A stretch of DNA of 64,000 nucleotides from Arenibacter sp. ARW7G5Y1 (GTDB lineage Bacteria > Bacteroidota > Bacteroidia > Flavobacteriales > Flavobacteriaceae). This document shows positions 47,128 to 56,623 of the stretch, in pieces; position 1 is the stretch's first letter, and each line of letters starts with the position of its first letter. The notes under the pieces are model-generated. The model ran no database searches. It was not told the origin of the DNA and was given only the letters and a program-made list of their open reading frames with translations. Location: assembly GCF_003201775.1 (NCBI RefSeq), contig NZ_QJJZ01000014.1, positions 112,886 through 176,885 on the forward strand. Reading direction: 5' to 3'. The translations under genes were made by a program, and so were the position numbers.

Positions 47128-48398
47128 TTCGGCAATACATAAAAGAAACTATAAAATTTATAGTGCGTTCAAAGCCCTTTATAATGAGTGAAATAAAGGA
47201 AATAGAACGGTTATCCCGCATGAATGAAGAAGATATGTATGTTTATAAAGAACAACAGTTTTTGAAAATTTTTAGAAAGGCCATTACTAAATCTAAATTT
47301 TATAAACAATTTTACTCGGATGCAGGGATAACCCTAGATGATATCAAATCATTAAAGGACTTAATTAAACTTCCAATTCTGACAAAGGAAACTTTAAGAC
47401 TTAACACTGATTTGATTCCTACAGTACCGAAATGGCAATTAATTTCCGCTAAAACTAGTGGAACAACAGGGACTCCACTCAGAATATATCATAGTTATCG
47501 TAGTATAAAAAAGGAACAGGCATACATAATCAAAAATAGAGAGCAACGAGGTTTTCTATATGGTTCACCAATCGTTTCTATTAGAGGAAATTTATTCAAA
47601 AGCATCCCTAAATTAAAATTACATTTATCGAACACCTTATACATTTCCAGTTTCAATTTAAAAAGTGATAATATCGAGGACTATTATAGTGAGATAATAA
47701 AATTTAAACCTAGGGCTATTGAAGGCTACCCAAGTTCCTTATATAATTTATGCCTTTACCTTATTGAAAAAAAATTGTGCCTGACAATCCCCATAGCTTT
47801 TACTTCATCAGAAACACTGAATAGACATCAACGTGATTTGATTGAAAAAACGTTAAACACAGAAATTTTTGACTATTATGGAACAACGGAACGTTCTATT
47901 TCACTAATTGAGACAATGGACCATCAAGGTTACATCGAAAATCCTGGTTATTCTATAAATGAGTATTTTGAAAATAGTATTGTCACTACTAGTTTAATAA
48001 AAGAAAGATTCCCATTAATTCGCTATGAAGTCAATGATAACCTCAAACTAGAAGATCCAAATCTAAAAACTCCTATCATAAAGAAAATTGAAGGCAGAAA
48101 AGAGGATATCGTAATTGCAAAAGATGGATCAAGAATTGGACGATTGGACCATATTTTCAAGGGCGCAAAGAATATAGAAAATGCTCAAATCATCCAAGAA
48201 GAAAAAGGAACCTTAATTATAAACATTGTAACTTCAAAAGGATTTACAGAGGAAGATAAAAACATTATAGAAAAAAAGGCATATGATTTAATTGGCAAAA
48301 ACAATATGACACTCAGAATTGTTCAAATTTCTCATGATCAATTACTATATACCGCTAGTAATAAATTTAAATTTGTAATTTCTAAAATGCATAAATGA
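47124..48398 (+). CDS. CapK-like AMP-dependent ligase (phenylacetate-CoA ligase family), AT-rich paralogue
   Basis: A 424-residue member of the CapK/PaaK adenylate-forming family found in capsule loci. The ATP loop TSGTTGTPLRIYHSY lies near 112, the aryl-CoA-ligase FDYYGTTERS near 250 and the A-domain hinge GRKEDIVIAKDGSRIGRLD near 330. These proteins are thought to activate an acid (amino, hydroxy or aryl acid) for attachment to a capsule sugar; substrate unknown. A second copy of about the same length follows at 48530 and is roughly three fifths identical by eye. This copy uses A/T-ending codons like the cassette before it. Confidence 0.85.
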   Translation: MIRQYIKETIKFIVRSKPFIMSEIKEIERLSRMNEEDMYVYKEQQFLKIFRKAITKSKFYKQFYSDAGITLDDIKSLKDLIKLPILTKETLRLNTDLIPTVPKWQLISAKTSGTTGTPLRIYHSYRSIKKEQAYIIKNREQRGFLYGSPIVSIRGNLFKSIPKLKLHLSNTLYISSFNLKSDNIEDYYSEIIKFKPRAIEGYPSSLYNLCLYLIEKKLCLTIPIAFTSSETLNRHQRDLIEKTLNTEIFDYYGTTERSISLIETMDHQGYIENPGYSINEYFENSIVTTSLIKERFPLIRYEVNDNLKLEDPNLKTPIIKKIEGRKEDIVIAKDGSRIGRLDHIFKGAKNIENAQIIQEEKGTLIINIVTSKGFTEEDKNIIEKKAYDLIGKNNMTLRIVQISHDQLLYTASNKFKFVISKMHK

Positions 48399-48529
48399 AT
48401 GCAATAATATAGGTCATCAATAGATTAAATACCCTTTTGGGCATACCTCTTTTAATTGCTGACAAACCTTATAAACTTGGATAAACACAAGTAAAACAAA
48501 TTAAAAATAGTTCCCCAAAATTAAATACC

Positions 48530-49810
48530 ATGCGAGCGAAAATGCAGAAATACCTCAAAGAGACCCTAAAATACGTGGTGCGATCCAAGCCCTTGATTCA
48601 AAAAGAAATTAAGGAAATAGAGCGACTCAGCTTGTTGACCCCTGATGAATTGACGCTCCATAATGAACAACAGTTTTTAAAAATATTTAGAAAGGCCATT
48701 ACAAAGTCCAAATTTTACAGGCGTTTTTATGCCGAGGCAGGAGTGACCATCAATGATATAACCTCTATAAAGGATTTGCACAAGTTACCAATCCTTACCA
48801 AAGAGATCCTACGGCAAAATACCGAGTTGGTCCCTACGCAGCCTTCCTGGCTTTTGATATCGGCCAACACCAATGGCACCACAGGGAACCCCTTAAAATT
48901 ATATCACAGTTACAAAAGCATTAAAAAAGAACAGGCCTATGTCTTTATAAACCGTAGAGATAGAGGGTTTACCTATGGGGAACCCTTGGTATCCCTTAAG
49001 GGAAATTTGCCCAAAAACATCTTTAAATTAAAGGTGCATGTCTCCAATACCCTATACCTGTCCAGCTTTAATCTCAATACCAGTATTACGGAAAAGTACT
49101 ATGCAGAACTAGTAAAGTTTAAGCCTAAGGCCATAGAAGGCTTCCCCAGTTCCTTGTACAACCTCTGCCTACTCCTAAAAGAAAAGAAACTGCAACTACA
49201 AATTCCAATAGCCTTTACATCCTCGGAAACCTTATATGATTTTCAACGGGAACTCATTGAAAAAACTTTGAACACCAAATTATATGATTACTATGGTACT
49301 ACGGAGCGTAGCATTTCCTTAATGGAAAAGCTGGATCAGCAGGGTTATATGGAAAATCCTGGCTACTCCATCAACGAATATCACAAAAACAAGATAATTA
49401 CCACCAGTCTCATAAAAGAAGGATTTCCCCTAATCAGGTACGAGGTCAACGACAGGATCAGGTTCGGGGATAATAATCCCAATCCGCTATTTATACAAAA
49501 AATAGACGGGAGAACAGATGATGTGGTCATTGCCAAAGATGGTTCCAAAATTGGCCGTCTGGATTATTTAATACGAGGAATCAACAACATCCAAAACGCA
49601 CAGGTGGTACAGGAAAAAATTGGGGAACTGACCATAAATGTATTGGCGTCCGAAGCCTTTGGGGAGGATGACATAAACCTAATTCAGAAAAAAGTAGATT
49701 ATTATATTGGCAAGGATAATATGGACATCAATATTCAACAGGTAAACGAAGACGAATTGATATATACCTCCGGCAATAAATACAAATACCTTATTTCTAA
49801 AGTTGAGTAA
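48530..49810 (+). CDS. CapK-like AMP-dependent ligase, GC-richer paralogue
   Basis: A 426-residue paralogue of the preceding gene with the same motifs: TNGTTGNPLKLYHSY, YDYYGTTERSISL and GRTDDVVIAKDGSKIGRLD. The ATP loop has Asn where the first copy has Ser (TNGTTG for TSGTTG), which could affect activity. ATG 48530 is used; ATG 48542 (MQKYLKETLKYVVRSKP) aligns better with the start of the first copy. Codon use is clearly GC-richer than the first copy, matching the downstream genes. Its stop abuts the start of the next gene directly. Confidence 0.85.
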   Translation: MRAKMQKYLKETLKYVVRSKPLIQKEIKEIERLSLLTPDELTLHNEQQFLKIFRKAITKSKFYRRFYAEAGVTINDITSIKDLHKLPILTKEILRQNTELVPTQPSWLLISANTNGTTGNPLKLYHSYKSIKKEQAYVFINRRDRGFTYGEPLVSLKGNLPKNIFKLKVHVSNTLYLSSFNLNTSITEKYYAELVKFKPKAIEGFPSSLYNLCLLLKEKKLQLQIPIAFTSSETLYDFQRELIEKTLNTKLYDYYGTTERSISLMEKLDQQGYMENPGYSINEYHKNKIITTSLIKEGFPLIRYEVNDRIRFGDNNPNPLFIQKIDGRTDDVVIAKDGSKIGRLDYLIRGINNIQNAQVVQEKIGELTINVLASEAFGEDDINLIQKKVDYYIGKDNMDINIQQVNEDELIYTSGNKYKYLISKVE

Positions 49811-51010
49811 ATGCAGGCCATAGACAGATCTTTTTTAAACCTAAAAACCTATTGTGAGGCTGAAAACTTTAAGGGCTGGGATCCCTATGACGGCCTTAAT
49901 TCCAAGGTGTTTAATGCCACCCCTCTAAAACATTGGGATTTGGCCAGACTGGTATGGATACAAGGTTTTAAACGCTCCCCCATCAATTTCCGGAAATTGT
50001 TCGCAGTGCCCAAGCAACACAATGCCAAGGGTATTGGGCTATTTTTAAATGGGTATTGCAATTTATATCAACTTGCAGAAAAAGGGGAATTCCGTTTTGG
50101 GACCAAAGAAGCTATTCTAAAAACAATAACGGCCTTGTCCGATCTGCTTTTACATATGCAGCACAAGGACTATTCAGGGGCTTGTTGGGGCTATAATTTT
50201 GATTGGCAGGCCCGTAGGCTGTTCTTATTCCCTGCCCACACCCCTACCGTGGTGGCTACCTCTTTCTGCGTACAGGGACTGGTAAAGGCCTATGATATCA
50301 CCCAAAATCAGGAATACCTGCATACGGCCCTGAGTGCTGCCAATTTTATTACCAAAGACCTGAACAGGACAGCTTTTAACTCGGGATTCCTATTTTCCTA
50401 TTCTCCCCTCAAGGGAAATGATACGGTTATCAATGCAAGCCTCTTAGGGGCCAAAACCCTATCTATATTATATAAATATTCCAAAGATCCAGAACACTTG
50501 GAACTGGCCCGTACTACCATAAAGGCCTGTTGCGAAGCCCAGCAAAAAGATGGTTCCTGGGTCTACGGCATGCTGCCCGTACAAAATTGGATCGACAGTT
50601 TCCATACGGGCTATAATTTGGATGCCATGCAGGTTTATCAAGATGCATCTGGAAATATGGAATTTAAAAACCATTTGGAAAAAGGCTTTCAGTACTACAT
50701 CCAAAATTTTTTCTTGCCAGATGGAACCCCCAAATATTATCACGACCAAACCTATCCCATAGACATTCATTGTCCCGGGCAGTTATTTGTCAACCTCTCG
50801 TTACACCGCAAATTTCCGGAAAACAAGGAATTGGCCGATAAGGTAATGCAGTGGACCCTAAACAATATGCAGGACAGGCAGGGCTATTTTTACTACCAGC
50901 TAAAAAAGAGGATAAGCTCCAAAATATCCTATATGAGATGGAGCAATGCTTTTATGTTCAACGCAATGAGTTATTATCTATTGGAAACTAACAAAACAAA
51001 TGGAATTTAA
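49811..51010 (+). CDS. Predicted alpha/alpha-toroid protein of polysaccharide loci, function unknown
   Basis: The 399-residue product is helical with repeated helix pairs and aromatic-rich links (SGACWGYNFDWQARR near 117, CCEAQQKDGSWVYG near 240, WIDSFHTGYNLDAMQVY near 260), typical of (alpha/alpha)-barrel folds such as terpenoid cyclase-like or GlcNAc-epimerase-like proteins. Homologues in Bacteroidota exopolysaccharide loci are often mislabelled 'delta-aminolevulinic acid dehydratase'. No signal peptide. Its ATG follows the CapK stop with no gap and its end overlaps the WecG gene by 11 bases, so the three are one translational unit. It could modify, cleave or bind the glycan chain; not assignable. 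Confidence 0.7.
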   Translation: MQAIDRSFLNLKTYCEAENFKGWDPYDGLNSKVFNATPLKHWDLARLVWIQGFKRSPINFRKLFAVPKQHNAKGIGLFLNGYCNLYQLAEKGEFRFGTKEAILKTITALSDLLLHMQHKDYSGACWGYNFDWQARRLFLFPAHTPTVVATSFCVQGLVKAYDITQNQEYLHTALSAANFITKDLNRTAFNSGFLFSYSPLKGNDTVINASLLGAKTLSILYKYSKDPEHLELARTTIKACCEAQQKDGSWVYGMLPVQNWIDSFHTGYNLDAMQVYQDASGNMEFKNHLEKGFQYYIQNFFLPDGTPKYYHDQTYPIDIHCPGQLFVNLSLHRKFPENKELADKVMQWTLNNMQDRQGYFYYQLKKRISSKISYMRWSNAFMFNAMSYYLLETNKTNGI

Positions 51011-51698
51011 AAGTTTAAATGGGGTAAAAACATACGCTCCCCAATCCAGAGTGGAATTGATGGATTATGCCATGGCCCAAAAAAGTATCTTGGTAGCGGT
51101 GAATGCAGAGAAGATTCTACATGCCACGGATGTAACCCGCGCCATTATTAATAGGAACGTGGGCTACCCGGACGGAACCGGCGCCGTTTGGGCCTTACAA
51201 AAAAAGGGGCACCATGATACGGTTAAAATTCCCGGGTGTGAACTATGGTTAGATATCGTACACCGCTATCACAACTCCAAAACCTTTTATCTGGTTGGGG
51301 GGCAACAGGCGGTGATAGATGCCACCGTAGCCAAGTTACAGACCCATTTTCCTGGGATCAGGATCGTAAATTACAGAAACGGCTATATTAAAACCGTAGA
51401 GGAACAAACCGCCCTTATAGAGGACATTGTATTAAAACAGCCCGATATTGTTTTCGTTGCCATGGGCTCTCCCAAGCAGGAGTTGTTAATGGAGGAGATA
51501 CAAACCCAACACCAGGCCCTATATCAAGGCTTGGGCGGAAGTTTTGATGTGTATATAGGAGCGGTAAAACGTGCTCCGGAGTGGTGGGTGAAAAATAATC
51601 TGGAATGGGCCTATCGCCTTATCAATCAGCCCAGCCGTATTAAAAGACAAATTCATTTGGTGCGCTTTTTTGTCAACCTACAACTGGGCAGATTATAA
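51000..51698 (+). CDS. WecG/TagA/CpsF-family glycosyltransferase
   Basis: A 232-residue GT26 enzyme: ILVAVNAEKILHATD near 30, the NRNVGYPDGTGAVWALQKKG signature with catalytic Asp near 59, GCELWLDIV near 80, FYLVGGQQAVIDATVAKLQ near 100, FVAMGSPKQELLMEE near 160 and GLGGSFDVYIGAVKRAPEWW near 180. Such enzymes add ManNAc or ManNAcA to lipid-linked GlcNAc, the second sugar of ECA or wall teichoic acid linkage units. The neighbouring UDP-GlcNAc 2-epimerase would supply UDP-ManNAc, so ManNAc transfer to the WecA-type product is a coherent reading. Confidence 0.9.
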   Translation: MEFKSLNGVKTYAPQSRVELMDYAMAQKSILVAVNAEKILHATDVTRAIINRNVGYPDGTGAVWALQKKGHHDTVKIPGCELWLDIVHRYHNSKTFYLVGGQQAVIDATVAKLQTHFPGIRIVNYRNGYIKTVEEQTALIEDIVLKQPDIVFVAMGSPKQELLMEEIQTQHQALYQGLGGSFDVYIGAVKRAPEWWVKNNLEWAYRLINQPSRIKRQIHLVRFFVNLQLGRL

Positions 51699-51740
51699 AT
51701 CCATTCGTAAACAAGTCAAACAGTCTTAAGGAAATAAAAG

Positions 51741-52832
51741 ATGATAAAAAAATTAACGCTTATTGCAGGAGCCCGACCCAATTTCATGAAGATTGCCCCC
51801 ATCATCCATGCCATTAAGGCGGCAAAAGCTCAAGGAAAGGAGATAGACTACCGTTTGGTGCACACAGGACAGCACTATGACAAAAAGATGTCCGGCGATT
51901 TTTTTGAGCAATTGGACATCCCGGAGCCCCATGCCAATTTGGAGGCAGGTGGCGGATCTCAAGCCGAGCAGACGGCCAACATCATGGTCCGTTTTGAACA
52001 GGAGCTCCTGGCCCACCCTACAGACCTTGTGCTGGTGGTAGGTGATGTTACCTCTACCATGGCCTGCGCCATTACCGCACAAAAACTGCATACCAGGGTA
52101 GCCCATGTGGAAGGGGGCATTAGATCCAATGATTGGACCATGCCCGAGGAAATTAACCGTCTGGTGACCGATGCCATAACCAATTACTTTTTCACCACCT
52201 CCGAAATTGCCAATGCCAATCTTAGAAACAGCGGCATAAAAGAGGAAAGTATTTTCTATGTAGGCAATACCATGATAGATACGCTCCTAAAACAACGGCC
52301 ACGTTTTACAAAACCCCCTATCTGGGATGCTTTAAATTTAGAGGACCGAAAGTACTTGGTCATGACCCTGCACCGCCCGGCCAATGTGGACCAGGAGGCA
52401 CAATTAAAAGCCCTGATAGATGAAATTATAGCCCATACCCAAGACCTGCCCCTTATTTTTCCGGTGCATCCACGGACCGCCAAAATTTTGAAAAATATTG
52501 GTATTTCACATCCTAGGCTACACATGGTGGAACCCTTAAGCTACCTGGAATTCAATTATTTGGTGGAAAGGGCCAAGGTAGTACTTACGGATTCTGGGGG
52601 CATTACGGAGGAGACCACGGTGATGGGGGTACCCTGTATGACCTTGAGGGACAATACCGAACGGCCCGAAACCATTACCCAAGGCACCAACGAGCTTATA
52701 GGTACCAATCCCAAGGCCATTGCCCCTGCCATGGAAAAATTGTTCTCCGGGCAATGGAAAGCAGGTAGTACCCCTCATTTATGGGATGGTAAAACAGCGG
52801 AAAGGATCGTGGAACATTTGTTAACGTTATAG
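51741..52832 (+). CDS. wecB: UDP-N-acetylglucosamine 2-epimerase (non-hydrolysing)
   Basis: A 363-residue epimerase: AGARPNFMKIAPIIHA at the start, HTGQHYDKKMSG near 42, VGDVTSTMACAITAQK near 95, HVEGGIRSNDWTMPEEINR near 117, HRPANVDQ near 215 and LTDSGGITEETTVMGVPCMTLRDNTERPET near 285. It interconverts UDP-GlcNAc and UDP-ManNAc, feeding the adjacent WecG-type transferase. No UDP-ManNAc dehydrogenase (wecC) is in the window, so ManNAc itself rather than the uronic acid may be used unless the gene lies elsewhere. Confidence 0.95.
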   Translation: MIKKLTLIAGARPNFMKIAPIIHAIKAAKAQGKEIDYRLVHTGQHYDKKMSGDFFEQLDIPEPHANLEAGGGSQAEQTANIMVRFEQELLAHPTDLVLVVGDVTSTMACAITAQKLHTRVAHVEGGIRSNDWTMPEEINRLVTDAITNYFFTTSEIANANLRNSGIKEESIFYVGNTMIDTLLKQRPRFTKPPIWDALNLEDRKYLVMTLHRPANVDQEAQLKALIDEIIAHTQDLPLIFPVHPRTAKILKNIGISHPRLHMVEPLSYLEFNYLVERAKVVLTDSGGITEETTVMGVPCMTLRDNTERPETITQGTNELIGTNPKAIAPAMEKLFSGQWKAGSTPHLWDGKTAERIVEHLLTL

Positions 52833-53037
52833 ACAAAGTCCCTGCTTTTTAATTCCCTTAAAAAGAGGTAATTTTGCCTTTATTGCCCAAGACGGAAACC
52901 CTTGGTTGGAAGTGGAAGCTACAGATAATTTTTATGTATTTTGGAGAAAGATGGGGCGTAAGGTGGAAAATTGCAAAAAATTAAGATAAGAGCTGCCATA
53001 GGCCGTAGTTCAAAAAAAATTAAATTCTAGGAGAAAG
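52833..53037 (+). pseudogene. Possible gene remnant between wecB and wzc
   Basis: A start-less frame ending at TAA near 52988 reads ...GNFAFIAQDGNPWLEVEATD and NFYVFWRKMGRKVENCKK, more protein-like in composition than random spacer. I recognise no family. It could be the 3' end of a deleted gene or chance. Confidence 0.25.
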
Positions 53038-55365
53038 ATGAAAGAAACACCCTATACGATAGAACATTTTGAGGAGGAGGAATCCTTTGAACTCAAAGAA
53101 ATTCTTCAGAAGTACCTACGGTACTGGCCTTGGTTTTTGGTCGCAATTGTTTTCTGCTTAGGTATAGGGTATGCCTATATGCGCTGGGCCCCAATCATTT
53201 ACAGGTCCCAGGCCAAAATAAAGATCATAGACGAATCCCAGGAAGTGGATATTGCTTCCAATGCACTCTCTTTATTGGGAGGAGGTTCCAAGATTAATTT
53301 GGAGAATGAGATCGAAATCTTAAAATCGTACCGCATCCTTTCCCAGGTAGTGAACGAATTGCACCTGGACATATCCTTTTACGAAGTGGGGAATGTAAAG
53401 ACCAGACGCATTTGGGCCCCACCCTTTCAGATTACAAGACATATAGCGGCAGACAGTTTAAATAGCTCCATGCCCTATTTTATCGAATTCAAAGGAGGAG
53501 CCGCCAAGATAACCGATGTAAATGAAAAAGTATATACGCCCAATTTAAAGGAACCCGATCTTCCCACGGAAGGACTTCCCTTTGATATTAAAATGGTAGA
53601 GGGCATTGACCCCATCTTTTACGAAGGTATTACCTATAAAATGGTACTAAACCCCTTAAAAAGTACGGTATTGGCTCTGGCTAATACCATACAAGTGCAG
53701 GCCACCAACAAGAACAGTGAAATTCTTTCTCTCTCCTTAGAAAGTGAGAGTATGGACCTCAACGAGGCCATTCTAAACACCTTGATAGAAAAATTTAATC
53801 AGGACGGGGTCCTGGACCGCCAATTGGTAAGTCAGCGTACCCTGAACTTTATAGACGAACGCTTCCTCTACCTGAGCCAGGAATTGGATTCGATTGAAGG
53901 CGGCAAGGAGAGCTTTAAGCGTTCCAACAACCTTTCCTATATAGAAGCAGATGCCGGGATGAGCCTCCAAAGAAAGTCGGAGACAGAGGAAGAAGTGATT
54001 AAACTGGAGAACCAGATTTCCATTTCGGAAATCCTAAAGGAAACGGTCATCAACCAAAGTGATTACGGCCTCTTGCCCGCCAATATAGGGATAGAGAATA
54101 CCAGCCTTAACAACCTGGTGGCCGGTTATAACGAAATGGCCCTGGAACGGGAAAAACTCCTGCCCACCGTAGGCAGCAACCACCCTACCCTACAGAACCT
54201 GAACGGCCAATTGGAACGGGCCAAGGTCAACATCATAAAATCTGTAAACATCTACAATACCCAATTAAGAAATTCGCTCAGACAATTAAAACTGGAGGAA
54301 AGCCGGGCCGGCTCGGTCTTTTCCAGATTGCCGGAAAAGGAAAAAATGCTGCGCTCCATAGAACGGCAACAGAGCATTAAGGAGAACCTCTTTTTACTCT
54401 TGTTGCAAAAACGGGAGGAAGCCGCCATTAGCTATGCCGTAACCGCGCCCACCGTGAAGGTAGTGGACTACGGACTTACCAATAACATTCCGGTATCGCC
54501 CAAAAAGACCATGGTCTATGCCCTTTCCTTGTTGGCAGGGTTGTTCCTGCCCTTTGCGGTGCTCTACATCCGCTTTACCCTGGATACCAAAATACACGAG
54601 CGTACCGACATAGAAAAGCTAAGTTCCGATATCCCTGTGGTAGGCGAGATTCCTTTCTTTAAGGACGTAAAAAAGAAATTGGAAATCAACGACCGCTCCC
54701 TAATGGCGGAATCGTTCCGCATCTTAAGTACCAATGTGGACTATCTGCTTACCCAAAAGGAAAAAGGGACGGGGCAGTTGGTCATGGTCACCTCCTCCAT
54801 TAAGGGCGAAGGCAAGACCCTTGTGGCCCACAATCTCTCCCTGGCCTATGCCAGTCTTAACAAAAAGGTACTGTTGATAGGTGCCGATCTTCGAAATCCG
54901 CAGCTACATAGCTTTTACGGTATAAGTGTAAACCATTTAGGCCTTTCGGATTATCTAAAGGATCCGGGAATGAACTGGAAAGACTGTGTGGTGATGAGCG
55001 GTAATGACAATCCTACCCTGCAGATCTGCTTTGGTGGTTCCGTACCTCCCAATACCCCACAACTCCTGTCTAGCTCCGGTTTTGAAAAATTCATCAACGC
55101 CGCCAAAAAGGAGTTCGACTATATCATTGTGGATACCGCCCCGACCATGTTGGTCACGGATACCCTTTTGATCTCGAAATTCGCCGATGCCACGGTCTTC
55201 GTTACCCGTTCGGGCCTAACGGACAAGCGTCTCTTGGAATTCTCAAAAAACTTGCACAAAACCAAGAAGCTTAGAAACATGGCCTATGTGGTCAACGGTG
55301 TGGGCAATGGCAAGGCCAAAGGATATAACTACGGCTACGGCTATGGTTATGGGAGTGGGAAGTAG
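53038..55365 (+). CDS. Polysaccharide co-polymerase / tyrosine autokinase (Wzc-like)
   Basis: A 775-residue BY-kinase. The N-terminal Wzz domain has TM1 (YWPWFLVAIVFCLGIGYAYM, residues 30-50), a long periplasmic coiled-coil region (about 270-470) and TM2 (VYALSLLAGLFLPFAVLYIRF, near 490-510). The cytoplasmic kinase shows Walker A SIKGEGKTLVAHN (near 585), Walker A' VLLIGADLRNPQ and Walker B YIIVDTAPTMLVTDTLL. The C-terminal tail KGYNYGYGYGYGSGK is the autophosphorylated Tyr cluster. It sets chain length and export of the locus polysaccharide. A Wza exporter and a tyrosine phosphatase are not found within the window. Last gene of the locus. Confidence 0.93.
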   Translation: MKETPYTIEHFEEEESFELKEILQKYLRYWPWFLVAIVFCLGIGYAYMRWAPIIYRSQAKIKIIDESQEVDIASNALSLLGGGSKINLENEIEILKSYRILSQVVNELHLDISFYEVGNVKTRRIWAPPFQITRHIAADSLNSSMPYFIEFKGGAAKITDVNEKVYTPNLKEPDLPTEGLPFDIKMVEGIDPIFYEGITYKMVLNPLKSTVLALANTIQVQATNKNSEILSLSLESESMDLNEAILNTLIEKFNQDGVLDRQLVSQRTLNFIDERFLYLSQELDSIEGGKESFKRSNNLSYIEADAGMSLQRKSETEEEVIKLENQISISEILKETVINQSDYGLLPANIGIENTSLNNLVAGYNEMALEREKLLPTVGSNHPTLQNLNGQLERAKVNIIKSVNIYNTQLRNSLRQLKLEESRAGSVFSRLPEKEKMLRSIERQQSIKENLFLLLLQKREEAAISYAVTAPTVKVVDYGLTNNIPVSPKKTMVYALSLLAGLFLPFAVLYIRFTLDTKIHERTDIEKLSSDIPVVGEIPFFKDVKKKLEINDRSLMAESFRILSTNVDYLLTQKEKGTGQLVMVTSSIKGEGKTLVAHNLSLAYASLNKKVLLIGADLRNPQLHSFYGISVNHLGLSDYLKDPGMNWKDCVVMSGNDNPTLQICFGGSVPPNTPQLLSSSGFEKFINAAKKEFDYIIVDTAPTMLVTDTLLISKFADATVFVTRSGLTDKRLLEFSKNLHKTKKLRNMAYVVNGVGNGKAKGYNYGYGYGYGSGK

Positions 55366-55420
55366 AAAGGTGTTGAAATATTCAAAGTTCAAAAGTTGAA
55401 AGTCGCCGCTTTCACAATAA

Positions 55421-55466
55421 GCAATTAGCAATGATCTGTGTTCCTCGGCCAAAAGCTAGAAAGCAA
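55421..55466. repeat. Linker module A, copy 1
   Basis: GCAATTAGCAATGATCTGTG then TTCCTCGGCCAAAAGCTAGA, ending AAGCAA. It leads directly into octamer tract c. Preceded by an AAAGTTGAAAGTCGCCGCT word also found before copy 3. Confidence 0.75.
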
Positions 55467-55514
55467 ATTAACACATTGACTCATTGCTACATTTTCAAAT
55501 TTCGAAATTATTTC
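55467..55514. repeat. Octamer tract c, 6 units
   Basis: ATTAACAC, ATTGACTC, ATTGCTAC, ATTTTCAA, ATTTCGAA, ATTATTTC; element C copy 3 starts at the next octamer position. Confidence 0.85.
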
Positions 55515-56039
55515 ATTTTTGTGTTCTGTTCATTTTTTGCATCGCCCAAATGCGTAGCATTCATGAATACCATTAAAAATTAATAGACCAGCCCATGAAT
55601 AAAAAACGACCAGGGCCGAACAACCAAGGTGCGGGGTACCTTGTGGTTAGGAGGAGCCAGCTGTAGCCTAGGCAGGCTGATTTTAAATTTCTTTAAATCT
55701 ACGCACTTTCCACAGCCGCGCCGTCCAGGCCGCTTTCACTTGGGTGAAATGCTCTTTGGACGGCTTCCACCTTCCAATGTGGAAACTACTTGATTTAAGA
55801 CGAAATCGAAGATTCACGAAAACCTATAAAAAATAATAATAACCACTTAAGTAAATTGAAAATAGGCCGGTCCTTACGTTCCGTCAACCTTCATGTGGGG
55901 ATAAGTCATTTTCCGTTATTAAAAACCTTTGGGCATAGCCGTTAAGAATTATTGAAGCCTTGGAAATAATTTAATCATTGGTTTGACTAAATTGCTCCTA
56001 TTAATAAAAACTATTTATCAAAAAAACACGACTGATCAA
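55515..56039 (+). repeat. Structured dispersed element C, copy 3 (long form)
   Basis: Long form with the AACCAAGGT...ACCTTGTGGTT hairpin and central stem GCCGTCCA (55720-55727)/TGGACGGC (55757-55764), the swapped G:C pair shared with copy 2. Tail of the GGGCATAGCCGTTAAGAATT to CACGACTGATCAA type, running straight into octamer tract d. Confidence 0.87.
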
Positions 56040-56111
56040 ATTAACCCATTGATTCATTATTACATTAGTACATTGACTCATTGGTGCATTTTCAAATTTT
56101 CACATTAACTC
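56040..56111. repeat. Octamer tract d, 9 units
   Basis: ATTAACCC through ATTAACTC in phase, bridging element C copies 3 and 4. Confidence 0.85.
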
Positions 56112-56545
56112 ATTTTTGTGTTCTGTTCATTTTTTGCATCGCCCAAATGCGTAGCATTCATGAATACCATTAAAGATCAATAGACCAGCCGATGAATAAA
56201 AAACGACCAGGGCCGAATAACCAAGGTGCGGGGTACCTTGTGGTTAGGAGGAGCCAGCTGTAGCCTAGGCAGGCTGATTTTAAATTTCTTTAAATCTACG
56301 CACTTTCCACAGCCCCGGCGTCCAGGCCGCTTTCACTATGGTGAAATGCTCTATGGACGCCTTCCACCTTCCAATGTGAAAACCACTTGATTTAAGACGA
56401 AATCGAAGATTCACGAAAACCTATAAAAAACAATAATAACCACTTAAGTAAATTGAAAATAGGCCGGTCCTTACGTTCCGTCAACCTTCATGTGGGGATA
56501 AGTCATTTTCCGTTATTAAAAACCTTTGGCATTGCCCTCAAGGTC
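56112..56545 (+). repeat. Structured dispersed element C, copy 4 (long form)
   Basis: Central stem GGCGTCCA (56317-56324)/TGGACGCC (56354-56361). The apical hairpin is TTTCAC-tat(g)-GTGAAA, changing only the loop relative to other copies. Tail GGCATTGCCCTCAAGG, then module A. Confidence 0.87.
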
Positions 56546-56573
56546 CTTGATCCCTTTCCGTGAGCAAAGAACG

Positions 56574-56623
56574 ATTAGCAATTAACAATGATCTGTGTTC
56601 CTCGGCCAAAAGCTTGAAAGCAA
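56574..56623. repeat. Linker module A, copy 2
   Basis: ATTAGCAATTAACAATGATC, TGTGTTCCTCGGCCAAAAGC, ending TTGAAAGCAA; runs into octamer tract e. Confidence 0.75.

Noticed and set aside
52833..53037. Cold-shock-like small gene between wecB and wzc
   Set aside because: The peptide has no start codon and the resemblance is limited to a few residues. It is listed only as a possible remnant.
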